The notes beneath the pieces are model-generated. The model worked only from the letters and a program-made list of their open reading frames with translations, searched no databases and had not been told where the DNA came from. Shown here piece after piece: positions 44,346 to 53,309 of a DNA stretch of 64,000 bases. The DNA lies in NCBI RefSeq assembly GCF_019977655.1, contig NZ_AP024849.1:2079001-2143000 (forward strand), read 5' to 3'. The stretch comes from Clostridium gelidum. Its GTDB lineage: Bacteria > Bacillota > Clostridia > Clostridiales > Clostridiaceae. Each line of letters begins with the position of its first letter. Position 1 is the stretch's first letter. Both the position numbers and the translations under genes were made by a program.

Positions 44346-44954
44346 ATGAGGAAGGAACTTAAGCCACTAATTTATAATGAATATAAAGATGTATTTGATG
44401 TAATTAAAAATTTATTAAAAGATAATGAAAAGTTAGTAATAGCCATTGATGGAAGATGTGGTGGAGGTAAGAGTACTTTGGTGTCACTGCTTAAAGAGCA
44501 GTTTGATTGTAACATTTTTCATATGGATGATTTTTTCCTGCCTTTTGAGATGAAAACTGCAGAAAGGTTAAGAAAGGCTGGCGAGAATGTTCACTATGAA
44601 AGGTTTGAGGAGGAAATATTACAGCCTCTGCAAAACGATACGTCTGTTACATATAGGCAATATCTGTGTAATATAGGGGAGTTTAGTCAGCATATCAAAG
44701 TTGAACCAAAGAACTTAACTATAGTTGAAGGAAGTTATAGTCTTCATCCTAAATTAAGAAATTATTATAATTATAAAATTTTTATAACTGTTGATTCAAA
44801 GGTACAATACGAGCGAATCCTAAAACGTAACGGCAAAGAAAAACTGCAGGATTTTCTAAATAAATGGATTCCTATGGAAGAGCATTATTTTGCAGAATTA
44901 GATATTAGGAATAAATGTGATTTAATACTTGACACTACAATGATGACAATATAA
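44346..44954 (+). CDS. Uridine-kinase-like P-loop kinase
   Basis: Encodes 202 residues from the ATG at 44346, behind GGAGGG. The P-loop is GRCGGGKST, followed by FHMDDFFLP, YERFEEEILQPL and IVEGSYSLHP, as in uridine/pantothenate-kinase-like enzymes. It probably phosphorylates a nucleoside or small molecule. The last codons (ATA TAA) lie inside sequence derived from the TPR gene tail that follows, so the C-terminus may be altered by recombination. The substrate is not assignable. Confidence 0.8.
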   Translation: MRKELKPLIYNEYKDVFDVIKNLLKDNEKLVIAIDGRCGGGKSTLVSLLKEQFDCNIFHMDDFFLPFEMKTAERLRKAGENVHYERFEEEILQPLQNDTSVTYRQYLCNIGEFSQHIKVEPKNLTIVEGSYSLHPKLRNYYNYKIFITVDSKVQYERILKRNGKEKLQDFLNKWIPMEEHYFAELDIRNKCDLILDTTMMTI

Positions 44955-45387
44955 AGTGGGGATACTTTTTTAAAGGGCAAACAGCTTAATACTTTTAGAA
45001 GAAAATGTACAGGCAGCTATAGAATATTATGAAAAGGCAGTGGAACTTTTAAATCCAGAAGAAGCTTATCCTATTAGAGGTTATTTTGAAGCAGTGAAAG
45101 GAAATCAAAAAGAAGCTTTAAGGTATATAGAAACTTATATTAATAAAGAAAAAAGGAGAAAAGTGATTTTTAGTTTAAAAAAATCGACTCTTGTTTATGA
45201 CAAATTTACTTATGATATAGAAAATAATTATTTTCTTGGAATGACCTATCTAAAATTAAATGAACCACAATTGGCAAAAGAATATTTTAGTAAGGCAAGT
45301 AAGAGTCAGTATGAAAATTATTTTTCAAAGAAGGCAGGAGAGCATTTAGAAGGACTGGAGAATGAGAATAAAATTACCACAATTTAA
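44949..45387 (+). pseudogene. Truncated copy of the TPR membrane protein gene
   Basis: Homologous to 63205-63600 of the intact TPR gene. A 1-2 base indel near 44970 breaks the first codons; from 45040 the frame is open for 115 codons (LLNPEEAYPIRGYFEAVKGNQKEALRYIE, then YFLGMTYLKLNEPQLAKEYFSKAS). The end differs from the intact copy (EHLEGLENENKITTI), perhaps preserving an original C-terminus. The membrane and first TPR regions are missing. Confidence 0.8.
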
Positions 45388-45447
45388 GGATGGGATTGTA
45401 CTTAAGCATGTTAAGTAATTAATGAATAAGAAATTTCCATTTATAGT

Positions 45448-45490
45448 AAGCATCGCCTACTGTAGTTAAATGCTACAATAGGCGGTGCTT
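45448..45490 (+). repeat. Recurring long hairpin (copy 1)
   Basis: AAGCATCGCCTA and TAGGCGGTGCTT form the outer stem and TGTAG/CTACA the inner stem, 43 bases in all. The same element is at 50158-50200 with shared flanks on both sides (TTTATAGT before, TTAATTGT.AGCTTTTGA after). It could be a terminator or a miniature mobile element. Confidence 0.65.
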
Positions 45491-45613
45491 GTATTAATTG
45501 TCAGCTTTTGAGTCAGATTGATGCATACCCTTAGTCTTAGCTTCTTTTAAGGTGATTTCATATATATTTTTACTTTTCTTTAAAGTTGAATCACTTTTAA
45601 TTAAATGATAAAC

Positions 45614-45807
45614 GTTACTTTAGGAAAGCAACGTATTGTCCTCACTTAACTGTCGGCAGATTACATCAACAGATTGAATTTGATAAAGCACTTGATGAAT
45701 TAGGTTGTAATGGCAAAAGTTTTGAAGCTGTAATTGATAAAATATATATAGAAAATATTGATATTACTGAACATTCTACGATTGAATTTTCATTTGATTT
45801 AGAATAA
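45614..45807 (+). pseudogene. 2'-5' RNA ligase family C-terminal fragment
   Basis: The frame reads FRKATYCPHLTVGRLHQQIEFDKALDELGCNGKSFEAVIDKIYI and ends FSFDLE. HLTVGR is the second HxT-type motif of the 2H phosphoesterase fold. The first half is missing. Its last 75 bases recur at 62534-62608. Confidence 0.7.
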
Positions 45808-45825
45808 ATTTTCCTCCAGGAGGCT

Positions 45826-46231
45826 ATGTTAAATTATAAATCTTTACCATGAATATGCGGCTCGTTTTAGGAATGCTATTATTTGGGAAAATTATATTGC
45901 TATAGGATTTGCTCAGTCATTCTATTTAATAGATATTGACAATCAAAATGACATAAAAACTAGCATAAGTGGCTATTTTGGTTATTTATATCCTTATGAA
46001 AAATTTTTGTTCGTTGCAACTGAATCTAATATATTATGTTTTAACAAGTATGGATCTCAGTTGTGGACAGCTGAGATATTAGGAATAGATGGGGTATTAG
46101 TCAATAATTTTGATGGTGAACGTATTTATGGGGCAGGAGAATATGATCCACCAGGAGGATGGGTAGATTTTGTAATTAATTCTAGAACAGGTAAAAGAGT
46201 TTTGAATTGTTTTCTAGCGAGGGAATTATGA
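45826..46231 (+). pseudogene. Unknown protein with a single-base frameshift near its start
   Basis: The ATG at 45826 behind CCAGGAGG starts MLNYKS, then hits a stop. Removing one T from the run at about 45841-45845 gives a continuous frame of about 134 residues: YHEYAARFRNAIIWENYIAIGFAQSFYLIDI, then FLFVATESNILCFNKYGSQLWTAEILG, ERIYGAGEYDPPGGWVDFVIN. The beta-rich pattern suggests a propeller-like or immunity-type protein. Either a pseudogene or a sequencing error. The family is not recognised. Confidence 0.6.
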
Positions 46232-46290
46232 AAAACCATATAGAAAATTTATTGATTTAAAAAGTAATATATAATACTTAAGGGGAAAAA

Positions 46291-46356
46291 ATGATTAATA
46301 CTACAACAGGATCTCATTGGGTAGCTACTGATGTAAGATTTGAACTTGTTTATTAA
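46291..46356 (+). pseudogene. Very short relic reading frame
   Basis: ATG behind AAGGGG encodes MINTTTGSHWVATDVRFELVY and stops. It may be the end or start of a lost gene. It is too short to interpret. Confidence 0.2.
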
Positions 46357-46376
46357 AATTTAACTAGAAAAATATA

Positions 46377-46410
46377 AAATGAGGCATAAATTATGCATCA
46401 TTTTATTGCA
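46377..46410 (+). terminator. Rho-independent terminator
   Basis: AAAATGAGGCATAA pairs with TTATGCATCATTTT with one mismatch. The rest of 46405-46559 shows no gene. Confidence 0.6.
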
Positions 46411-46561
46411 CTCATATAACTTAGCATTGAAAGTCCGTGTGAACACTAGTGATGGAGTGCATATTTATCTATATCAAAATAATGACTAAAGAACCATAAA
46501 GATATAATAAGAGAAAACGAACAGTATGTATGGTAATGTAGAAGATTTCTAAATAAAATAA

Positions 46562-46819
46562 TTATTCAATAACTGTTAAAATTATATTTAAAATAATTAG
46601 AAATATAATAATAAATTTATAATACTTAGTATCTGAAAACTTTTTATTAACTATAGGAATAGAAGAAAAACTTACAAATATAATAATATATCTAATTATA
46701 AACAGAAATTTATAAGTAGTTTGGTATTCCCTAAGTATACTAAAACAAGAGCCTCCTGCCATAGCTAGTAAAGCACCAACTAAAAATTCTAATATAGATT
46801 TTCTATTAAGACTAACCAT
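46562..46819 (-). CDS. Small membrane protein, three hydrophobic helices
   Basis: Encodes 85 residues. AGGAGG lies just upstream of the ATG at 46819. Helices are about 9-27 (ILEFLVGALLAMAGGSCFSI), 37-55 (FLFIIRYIIIFVSFSSIPI) and 66-83 (YYKFIIIFLIILNIILTVI), with basic loops between. No family is recognised. The good ribosome binding site and clean frame argue that it is expressed. Confidence 0.6.
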   Translation of the reverse strand: MVSLNRKSILEFLVGALLAMAGGSCFSILREYQTTYKFLFIIRYIIIFVSFSSIPIVNKKFSDTKYYKFIIIFLIILNIILTVIE

Positions 46820-46926
46820 AAGACCTCCTAATAACTTATCGTAATTTACAAATCAATAATACCATATAATGGATATGAAAGAAATAGAAATATTATTATT
46901 AACGACTTCTATTCTTAATTTTTTCT

Positions 46927-46968
46927 ATTATCTTATTTAATATAATATTTTAAGTAAATAAGATAATA
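46927..46968. terminator. AT-rich inverted repeat
   Basis: TATTATCTTATTT pairs exactly with AAATAAGATAATA around a 16-base loop. It may be a weak bidirectional terminator. The remainder of 46820-47231 is AT-rich, non-coding and shows nothing else. Confidence 0.45.
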
Positions 46969-47231
46969 AAAGAGCTTAAAATTATTTTATCTGCCTTATG
47001 AAAAGATGAAGATATAATAAATTAAATATAGTAAAAATAACATATACTGCTATAAGTTAAAAGGTAATTGTAGTAAGATACTTATATAAATATTATTAAT
47101 TGGCAATTGTAGAATGAATTTATGAGTAGTCTTAAAAACTTGAAGATGAAAAAATAAAATATATTATCTTTGATTACATTATTATAATAGATATATTTAG
47201 TTTAATATGAATTTATGGGAGTATGTAGAGA

Positions 47232-47909
47232 ATGGGCAATATTCTGGGGATTTTTATTATTTTTATTTTAGGATTTTGCATAAATTATGGCTTGAAAAAG
47301 AGTAGATATGATAAAAGTAATTATAAAAAAGAGTCAGGAAATAATTATTTTGGAGTTAGGATGGATAAAGGAAAATATGGTGAGTATTTATCATTTAATA
47401 AGTTAGAAAAAATAAAAGGTGATCATAGGATACTTACAAATGTTTATTTGCCAAAAGGAAATGGAGAAACAACAGAGGTTGATTTAATATATATACATGA
47501 AACTGGAATTTATGTTTTAGAATCGAAAAATTATAGTGGCTGGATATTTGGTGATGAGAAGAGCAAATATTGGATGCAGACACTACCAAATGGTCATAAA
47601 GAAAAGTTCTATAGTCCAATATTTCAAAACAACACTCATATTAAATATTTAATAAAATTATTGCAGATAGATGAAAAGATTATAAAATCTATAATAGTTT
47701 TTAGTGAAAGATGTACTATAAAGAAAATGGTAGTAACTTCAGAGAAAGTTAAAGTAATCAATAGATATGAGTTAAATAGAACTATAGAAAAACTAATAAA
47801 TAATTCACCTAAAATATTTGAATCAGGAAAGATTATTGAATTATATTATGAATTAAAGCCATATACTTGTGTTAAAGAAGAGGCACAATATAGTGGCAAG
47901 CAAAATTAG
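47232..47909 (+). CDS. Membrane-anchored NERD-domain protein
   Basis: Encodes 225 residues. An N-terminal helix (ILGIFIIFILGFCINYGL) precedes a NERD domain at about 42-160: GKYGEYLSFNKLEKI, ILTNVYLPKGNGETTEVDLIYIHETGIYVLESKNYSGWIFGDE. The E..D..ExK arrangement matches the nuclease-like site of the PD-(D/E)XK superfamily. The role may be DNA processing or defence; unknown. A fragment of the ESKNYSGW block recurs at 61597-61648. Confidence 0.82.
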   Translation: MGNILGIFIIFILGFCINYGLKKSRYDKSNYKKESGNNYFGVRMDKGKYGEYLSFNKLEKIKGDHRILTNVYLPKGNGETTEVDLIYIHETGIYVLESKNYSGWIFGDEKSKYWMQTLPNGHKEKFYSPIFQNNTHIKYLIKLLQIDEKIIKSIIVFSERCTIKKMVVTSEKVKVINRYELNRTIEKLINNSPKIFESGKIIELYYELKPYTCVKEEAQYSGKQN

Positions 47910-47946
47910 TACTATGCAATCATAGGCTGTTAGGGTGGTGATAGAT

Positions 47947-48495
47947 TTGGAATTAAATATTGATTGTAACGTGAAAAAATATGATATGGAAGTCGATCAT
48001 TTTGATAAAATGTTAGAAACTGAAATTATATTTGAGTATAGACTAGGAAATGCTGGAGAGTGCTGTATTGGAGATGATGATGGCTTTAGTATTACTATAT
48101 ATAGGAATGGGAACTTGATTTATAGGGAATATGAGACTGAAAGTATTGAAGTTAAGTTTAAAGAATTTGCGTTACCTTATAACACTATTAAACATATATA
48201 TAAGCTTATTAAAGAGAATAACATTGAAGAAATTCCAGAATCATTAGACAATGGTTCTAAGGATGGAAACTCTAATAGATTTGTTTTTTATAATATCAAA
48301 AGAATAATAGCGTGGAATATAATAGATGAAGAATACAAACCAGAAATGCTAGATAAAGATTATTTAAAAGAGTATGGAGAAAATTATTATTATGAGTGCC
48401 AGGTAATGAAGCTATTTAATGCAATAACAGCTGAATTATTAAAAATAGGATATTGTTTAAGTTTAGGTTCTTTTAATAGTCAATTAGCAATTTAA
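47947..48495 (+). CDS. Hypothetical soluble protein, partly duplicated
   Basis: Encodes about 182 residues if started at TTG 47947, which has GGTGGTG upstream; GTG 47935 is possible. It is acidic with no signal. Blocks include EYRLGNAGECCIGDDDGFSITIYRNGNLIYREYE and NTIKHIYKLIKENNIEEIPESLDNGSKDGNSNRFVFYNIKRIIAWNI. No family is recognised; the layout resembles small immunity-type proteins in clostridia. An 85-bp internal piece (48249-48333) recurs at 53402-53486. Confidence 0.65.
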   Translation: MELNIDCNVKKYDMEVDHFDKMLETEIIFEYRLGNAGECCIGDDDGFSITIYRNGNLIYREYETESIEVKFKEFALPYNTIKHIYKLIKENNIEEIPESLDNGSKDGNSNRFVFYNIKRIIAWNIIDEEYKPEMLDKDYLKEYGENYYYECQVMKLFNAITAELLKIGYCLSLGSFNSQLAI

Positions 48496-48563
48496 AAGAT
48501 GGATATGTTGCATGTGATGAAACTACACCAAGGATGTATTACATTTCTTAACTACATTATACG

Positions 48564-48617
48564 AGAATATATATGGTTCACCATAAATATGGTGAACCAT
48601 AGTACCATATATATTCT
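48564..48617. repeat. Long palindromic hairpin
   Basis: ATGGTTCACCAT at 48573-48584 and ATGGTGAACCAT at 48589-48600 form a 12-bp perfect stem with a four-base loop, extended outward by AGAATATATATGGT / ACCATATATATTCT with a small bulge. There is no T-run, so a recombination or protein site, or a miniature element, is possible. Confidence 0.55.
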
Positions 48618-48717
48618 TCAGAATATGCGCCAAGAATGCGGCATGAGAGGGTATTTATATAAAGTTAATGGCGGTTTTTAATTAAGAAAGTATTTATAAT
48701 AGATAAGAGGAATAATA

Positions 48718-49341
48718 ATGGATGGTAATAAACAGTATTGGAATAATATATATGAAAGTAAAAAAGAAAAGAAACCAATTTATGATTTGTGGCTTGATAA
48801 GTACAAATATATTTTAGATAAATCTAAGGAGAAATCAATAATTGATTTAGGGTGTGGCTCAGGAGGAGACAGCTTATATTTAATGGAAAGAGGATATAAG
48901 GTTATTGCTTGTGACTATTCAGAAGAAGCATTAAGTATAGTAAATAAATATATTCCAATAGTAGAAGCAATGAAAATTGATATTTCAAAGACATTACCTT
49001 TTGAAGATGAAAGTATTGAAGTAATAATAGCAGATTTATCATTACATTATTTTAATGATGATACCACTAAGATTATAGTGAAAGAAATAAAAAGAGTATT
49101 GAAATCCAATGGTTATTTAATTGCTAGAGTTAATTCTGTGAATGATATAAATTATGGATCAGGGAATGGCGAAGAGATAGAAAAGAATTTTTATTTAACA
49201 GAATGCGGATATAAGAGATTCTTTGATGATGAAAATGTAAAATATTATTTTGGAGAGTTTGAAATTGAGCATTGCAAGGAAGAATGTATTATGAGATATG
49301 GTAATGAAAAAAAGGCATTGGAATTTGTAGTTAAGTTTTGA
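48718..49341 (+). CDS. Class I SAM-dependent methyltransferase
   Basis: Encodes 207 residues. Motif I is IIDLGCGSGGDSLYL, followed by VIACDYSEEAL, LPFEDESIEVIIADLSLHYF and RVLKSNGYLIARV, the standard methyltransferase fold. It resembles tellurite-resistance (TehB-like) and small-molecule methyltransferases. AGAGGAA precedes the ATG. The substrate is unknown. Confidence 0.88.
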   Translation: MDGNKQYWNNIYESKKEKKPIYDLWLDKYKYILDKSKEKSIIDLGCGSGGDSLYLMERGYKVIACDYSEEALSIVNKYIPIVEAMKIDISKTLPFEDESIEVIIADLSLHYFNDDTTKIIVKEIKRVLKSNGYLIARVNSVNDINYGSGNGEEIEKNFYLTECGYKRFFDDENVKYYFGEFEIEHCKEECIMRYGNEKKALEFVVKF

Positions 49342-49427
49342 TGATATTACGTCTAAAGGCATAATTACAAAAAGTAATTGTATTACAGGAAACACAGCTC
49401 ATGTAGCAATTTATTCTTTCTTAAGAT

Positions 49428-49500
49428 AAATAAAAGAAAGATATTCTAAAAGAGAATTGCAAAGACAGCTAGATAGTGGTTATTTCGAAAGTAAGTTCTT
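49428..49500 (+). pseudogene. N-terminal-domain fragment of a YhcG/DUF1016 nuclease
   Basis: The frame reads KERYSKRELQRQLDSGYFESK, a conserved block of the YhcG N-terminal domain. The C-terminal part of the same family appears at 50223-50359, so one gene seems split and interrupted by about 720 bp. Confidence 0.55.
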
Positions 49501-49579
49501 GTTTTTTATTAAAAAATATGATTTTGTGGTAAAATATATCCGTAAAGAAAATTTGTGTATTGTTAGGTGGAATTCTGTT

Positions 49580-49825
49580 ATGAAAAATTTAAATAAATTA
49601 AGTCAATGGATTAAATTACTTATAGGCGGTTTATTACCAATATCTTATGATTTTTTTCATGTTAATTTCTATTTATTTATTGCAATATTTATAGCTATAG
49701 AAATGGTTATGATAGCATTTGATGTCTTTTTACAGTTAAAAGTTAAAAGAAAAATATCAATGGATATTATAATAATATACATTTTTTATAATTGGATAGC
49801 AGCAAGAATCATTTACTATTTTTAG
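49580..49825 (+). CDS. Small membrane protein (holin-like size)
   Basis: Encodes 81 residues from the ATG at 49580 behind AGGTGG. Three helices: about 12-25, 28-52 (FYLFIAIFIAIEMVMIAFDVFL) and 62-80. Phage holins have similar form, but no family motif is recognised. The upstream TTTGTGGTAAAAT string, which also occurs at 5239 and 62524, could be its promoter -10 region. Confidence 0.5.
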   Translation: MKNLNKLSQWIKLLIGGLLPISYDFFHVNFYLFIAIFIAIEMVMIAFDVFLQLKVKRKISMDIIIIYIFYNWIAARIIYYF

Positions 49826-49984
49826 AGTTGGAATAATGATATGTTTACAATTAATATTGCAATTGGACTTAATGTTTTTAATTATAAAGTAGTTTGCACT
49901 ATAGGGTATAGGGATGGCAAAGGAGTAAATGAATATCCTAAATTCATAGACGAAATTTTAGGAAAACTTAAAAATCTAAGAAGC

Positions 49985-50120
49985 AATATTCTTCACAATT
50001 GATTTAGCGAAAAAAAGCGATGGGGAATGGCTTGTTATTGAGCTTGGAGATGGACAAGTTTCTGGATTACAGGATTATGAGGTTAATAAATTTTATAAGA
50101 ATTTGATTAAATTGTTGTAA
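49985..50120 (+). pseudogene. ATP-grasp domain protein C-terminal fragment
   Basis: The frame reads FFTIDLAKKSDGEWLVIELGDGQVSGLQDYEVNKFYKNLIKLL and stop. The block ELGDGQVSG is typical of the ATP-grasp (DUF4343-type) C-terminus. The rest of the gene is absent. Confidence 0.6.
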
Positions 50121-50157
50121 TATCTAAATTTAATAGAAAATGAATTTATTTTATAGT

Positions 50158-50200
50158 AAGCACCGCCTACTGTAGTTAAATGCTGCAATAGGCGGTGCTT
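50158..50200 (+). repeat. Recurring long hairpin (copy 2)
   Basis: AAGCACCGCCTA / TAGGCGGTGCTT perfect 12-bp stem with the same loop as copy 1 at 45448 except one base. One arm base differs (C here, T there), giving G-C here and G.T in copy 1, so pairing is kept. Flanks are also shared. Confidence 0.65.
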
Positions 50201-50222
50201 TCCTTAATTGTAAGCTTTTGAA

Positions 50223-50359
50223 TTAAAGATTGGAACTTTCAAACCTGAACATTTAGGAAAAATGAATTTCTATTTGGAGGCTCTTGATAGAGAACATAAA
50301 AAACAAAACGAAAAACCAAGTGTTGGTGTTATTCTTTGTGCAAACAAGAAGATGAAGTA
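50223..50359 (+). pseudogene. C-terminal fragment of a YhcG/DUF1016 nuclease
   Basis: The frame reads LKIGTFKPEHLGKMNFYLEALDREHKKQNEKPSVGVILCANKKMK and stop, the conserved PD-(D/E)XK end of the family. It follows the hairpin at 50158. The region 50360-50971 holds further short open pieces (EKEGKLEIKDINESLKGFETKV, IYRTIEKGHGRRVIEAIES) that I cannot assign. Confidence 0.65.
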
Positions 50360-50971
50360 AAGGAATAGTTTAATCTTTTAGAGAAAGAAGGTAAACTTGA
50401 AATTAAAGATATAAATGAAAGTCTTAAGGGATTTGAAACAAAAGTATAAAGTGGACAATTAGGAATATATAGAACAATTGAAAAAGGTCATGGAAGACGT
50501 GTGATTGAGGCTATAGAATCTTGACAATTAAATTTAATTAGGCTATTATATAATTATAAACATAAATGAAATAGTAATTTCTTACAATATCTTGAATACG
50601 TTTACTTTTTTGAAAATTTATATAACAAGGAGGGATTATGATTAGTTAACAATTATTTAAGGAGTGTATTCATGAGGAAAACTTAGATGAAAAATTAAAA
50701 GCTTGAGTCCATACCAGAGATGCATTTTTGTAGTTAGTTTTCTGAAATCGGTTTCATAAATTATGATTACTGTGTCTCACAATCCATCAATTTATTATGA
50801 ATATATATGAAGTTCAAGTAGGGCATCGAAACAACATATTGATGAAAAACTATATAGCTTTAAGGATTTAATCAGCAAGTTTATTACATATCTGAAGAGA
50901 ATGAACTACAAACGCCTAGAATTTATTCATGCAGATAATGTCAATGAAAGTATTATTTTTATATAAGATTT

Positions 50972-52153
50972 ATGGAAGGGGGGAAGGTGATTTATTCACC
51001 TAATATTATGATGAAAACAGAGATGTTAGCTATGATACTAGCTGGTGGGCAAGGAACGCGTTTAGGTGCATTAACTAAGCATATTGCAAAACCAGCAGTA
51101 CCGTTTGGTGGTAGATACCGAATTATAGACTTTACTTTAAGTAATTGTACAAACTCAGGAATAAAAGAGGTAGGTGTTGTAACGCAATATCAACCTTTAG
51201 CTTTAAACAGGCATTTAGGAAATGGTTCTAGTTGGGGGTTTGATGGTATTGATTCTGGTTTGACAATTTTGCAACCTTTTTCTAGTTCAGATGGGGAAAA
51301 GTGGTTTCAAGGTACTGCACATGCTATATACCAGAATATTGCTTATATCGACCAAGTCAATCCGGAATACATTTTGGTTTTATCAGGTGATCACATATAT
51401 AAAATGAATTACGAAGAAATGTTAGACTTCCACAAAGAAAAAAATGCGTCTCTAACTGTTGCAGTAATTGAAGTGCCAATTAATGAAGCCTCTCGTTTTG
51501 GAATTATGAATACTGACGAAAACTCTCGTATTATAGAGTTTGAAGAAAAACCAGAAGAACCAAAAAATAATTTGGCCTCAATGGGAATTTATATTTTTGA
51601 TTGGCAAAGGCTTCGAACAGTTTTAATTAACAGCTATTCCAAAGATGGTCAAATGATTGACTTTGGACAACATGTAATTCCATCCTATCTAGATTCGGGA
51701 GAAAACGTATATGCCTATCGTTTTGATGGGTATTGGAAAGATGTTGGAACAATTGATTCCCTTTGGGAAGCTAATATGGAATTCATCAATATAGAAAATG
51801 ATTTAGATATGCGCAATCATAATTGGAGAATTTATTCTAAAAATACAATTTCTCCGCCGCATTTTTTCACTGAAACGGCAGTTATTAAAAATTCTTTAAT
51901 CGTTGATGGATGTTATGTTGCAGGAGAAGTTAAAGATTCAATTCTCTCTACGGATGTACGTGTTAAGGAAGGAAGCAAAATAGAAAAAAGTATCATTATG
52001 CCTGGTGCAACAATTGGAAAAAATGTTTTCATTAAGAATGCAATAATTGGAGAAAATGCAGTGATAGGTGACAATGCAACAGTATATTCCGAAGAAGAAA
52101 TATTTGTTGTTGGTAATTCAGAAGTGATAGGGGTGGTTTCAAATGAATACTAA
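50972..52153 (+). CDS. glgC: Glucose-1-phosphate adenylyltransferase, catalytic subunit
   Basis: Encodes 393 residues from ATG 50972, but GTG 50987 behind AAGGGGGGAAG or the ATG at 51008 may be the true start. The nucleotidyl-transferase domain begins MLAMILAGGQGTRLGALTKHIAKPAVPFGG and includes WFQGTAHAIYQN and FEEKPEEP. The C-terminal left-handed beta-helix repeats are at about 290-390. It makes ADP-glucose from ATP and glucose-1-phosphate for glycogen (granulose) synthesis. It overlaps glgD by 11 bases. Confidence 0.93.
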   Translation: MEGGKVIYSPNIMMKTEMLAMILAGGQGTRLGALTKHIAKPAVPFGGRYRIIDFTLSNCTNSGIKEVGVVTQYQPLALNRHLGNGSSWGFDGIDSGLTILQPFSSSDGEKWFQGTAHAIYQNIAYIDQVNPEYILVLSGDHIYKMNYEEMLDFHKEKNASLTVAVIEVPINEASRFGIMNTDENSRIIEFEEKPEEPKNNLASMGIYIFDWQRLRTVLINSYSKDGQMIDFGQHVIPSYLDSGENVYAYRFDGYWKDVGTIDSLWEANMEFINIENDLDMRNHNWRIYSKNTISPPHFFTETAVIKNSLIVDGCYVAGEVKDSILSTDVRVKEGSKIEKSIIMPGATIGKNVFIKNAIIGENAVIGDNATVYSEEEIFVVGNSEVIGVVSNEY

Positions 52154-53288
52154 CAGAGTAAGTGGGATAATTGATAATTTAAATTGTCATGGAGAGCTAA
52201 ATGATTTAATAGCTCATCGTCCACTGGCAATGCTTCCATTTGATTGCAAATACCGTTTGCTTGATTTTCAGTTATCAAATGTTATAAACGCAAATATTCA
52301 AGCGCTATTTCTTTTGATGAACGAAGATGATATGCAATCAGTATTTGATCATATTAATGGAGGAAAAGAATGGGGTTTAGATTCTCTTAGAAACAAATTT
52401 ATTATGCATTTTAATAAGAAGAATCAAGAAGGTGAATCGGAACAAGGTTTTGTTTCCCATGTGGTGGACTATTTACGAAAATCAAGTTCAGAAATTACTG
52501 TAATTATGGGGAGTAAAATGCTATGCAATATAGATTTGAAGCCAATTATTAAAATTCATAAACAAAACAATCGTAGTATGACTGTAGTTTATAAACGTGT
52601 TACTTCTGAAAATATTTCTTGTGACAATTTATTAATTAATTTAGAATCTGATGGGAATATTTCACTTAGAAATAGCTGCGAGGAAGAATTAGAACCAACA
52701 GAAAAGTACAACGTATGTATGGATATTTTTATTGTAAGAACGGAATGGATTATAGAAGTATTAGAAAATTATGATAAAAAAGTAGAAAGCATAATCAAAA
52801 TTCTTAGAGAAAAAATAAATAATGTATCTTGTATGAATTATGAATATACAGGTTATTTAAGTAATATTTATGATATTCCATCATATTATCGTGCTAATAT
52901 GGACATGCTTAAGCCAAGTAAATTTAATTCTTTACTATATTCAAATCAAAAAATATATACAAAATTGGCAAATGAGGTTCCGACTTATTATGCACAAAAT
53001 TCTGTTGTAAATAATAGTCATTTTGCTTCAGGTTCTATAGTTGATGGAACCGTCGTAGATTCACTGATTTCAAGAAGATGTAAAATTTCTGAATCTGCCG
53101 TAATTGAACAATCCATTATTATGGCAAGTGCTAACATAAAGAAAAATGCATATATAAAAAATGCTATTTTAGATAAGAATGTAATTGTGGATGAGGGTGT
53201 ACGTATAATTGGAGCTGATACTAATCCCATTATTATCAAAAAAGATAGCCATGTAACAAATGATATTGTTAATAGGAAAAACGTATGA
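52143..53288 (+). CDS. glgD: GlgD regulatory-type subunit of ADP-glucose pyrophosphorylase
   Basis: Encodes 381 residues related to GlgC but lacking the GGxGTRL loop; the matching region reads HRPLAMLPFDCKYRLLDFQLSN. The beta-helix domain is at the C-terminus. In Firmicutes GlgD pairs with GlgC. AGGGGTGG precedes the ATG. The glgA and glgP genes, usual next members of the clostridial operon, are not found downstream; fragments begin at 53310 instead, so the operon is either short or broken. Confidence 0.9.
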   Translation: MNTNRVSGIIDNLNCHGELNDLIAHRPLAMLPFDCKYRLLDFQLSNVINANIQALFLLMNEDDMQSVFDHINGGKEWGLDSLRNKFIMHFNKKNQEGESEQGFVSHVVDYLRKSSSEITVIMGSKMLCNIDLKPIIKIHKQNNRSMTVVYKRVTSENISCDNLLINLESDGNISLRNSCEEELEPTEKYNVCMDIFIVRTEWIIEVLENYDKKVESIIKILREKINNVSCMNYEYTGYLSNIYDIPSYYRANMDMLKPSKFNSLLYSNQKIYTKLANEVPTYYAQNSVVNNSHFASGSIVDGTVVDSLISRRCKISESAVIEQSIIMASANIKKNAYIKNAILDKNVIVDEGVRIIGADTNPIIIKKDSHVTNDIVNRKNV

Positions 53289-53309
53289 AAGTGTTAATAT
53301 AGGACAAGA

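Noticed and set aside
48499..48681. Possible 60-codon gene
   Set aside because: It spans the long palindrome at 48564, lacks a good ribosome binding site and shows no coding pattern beyond the hairpin.
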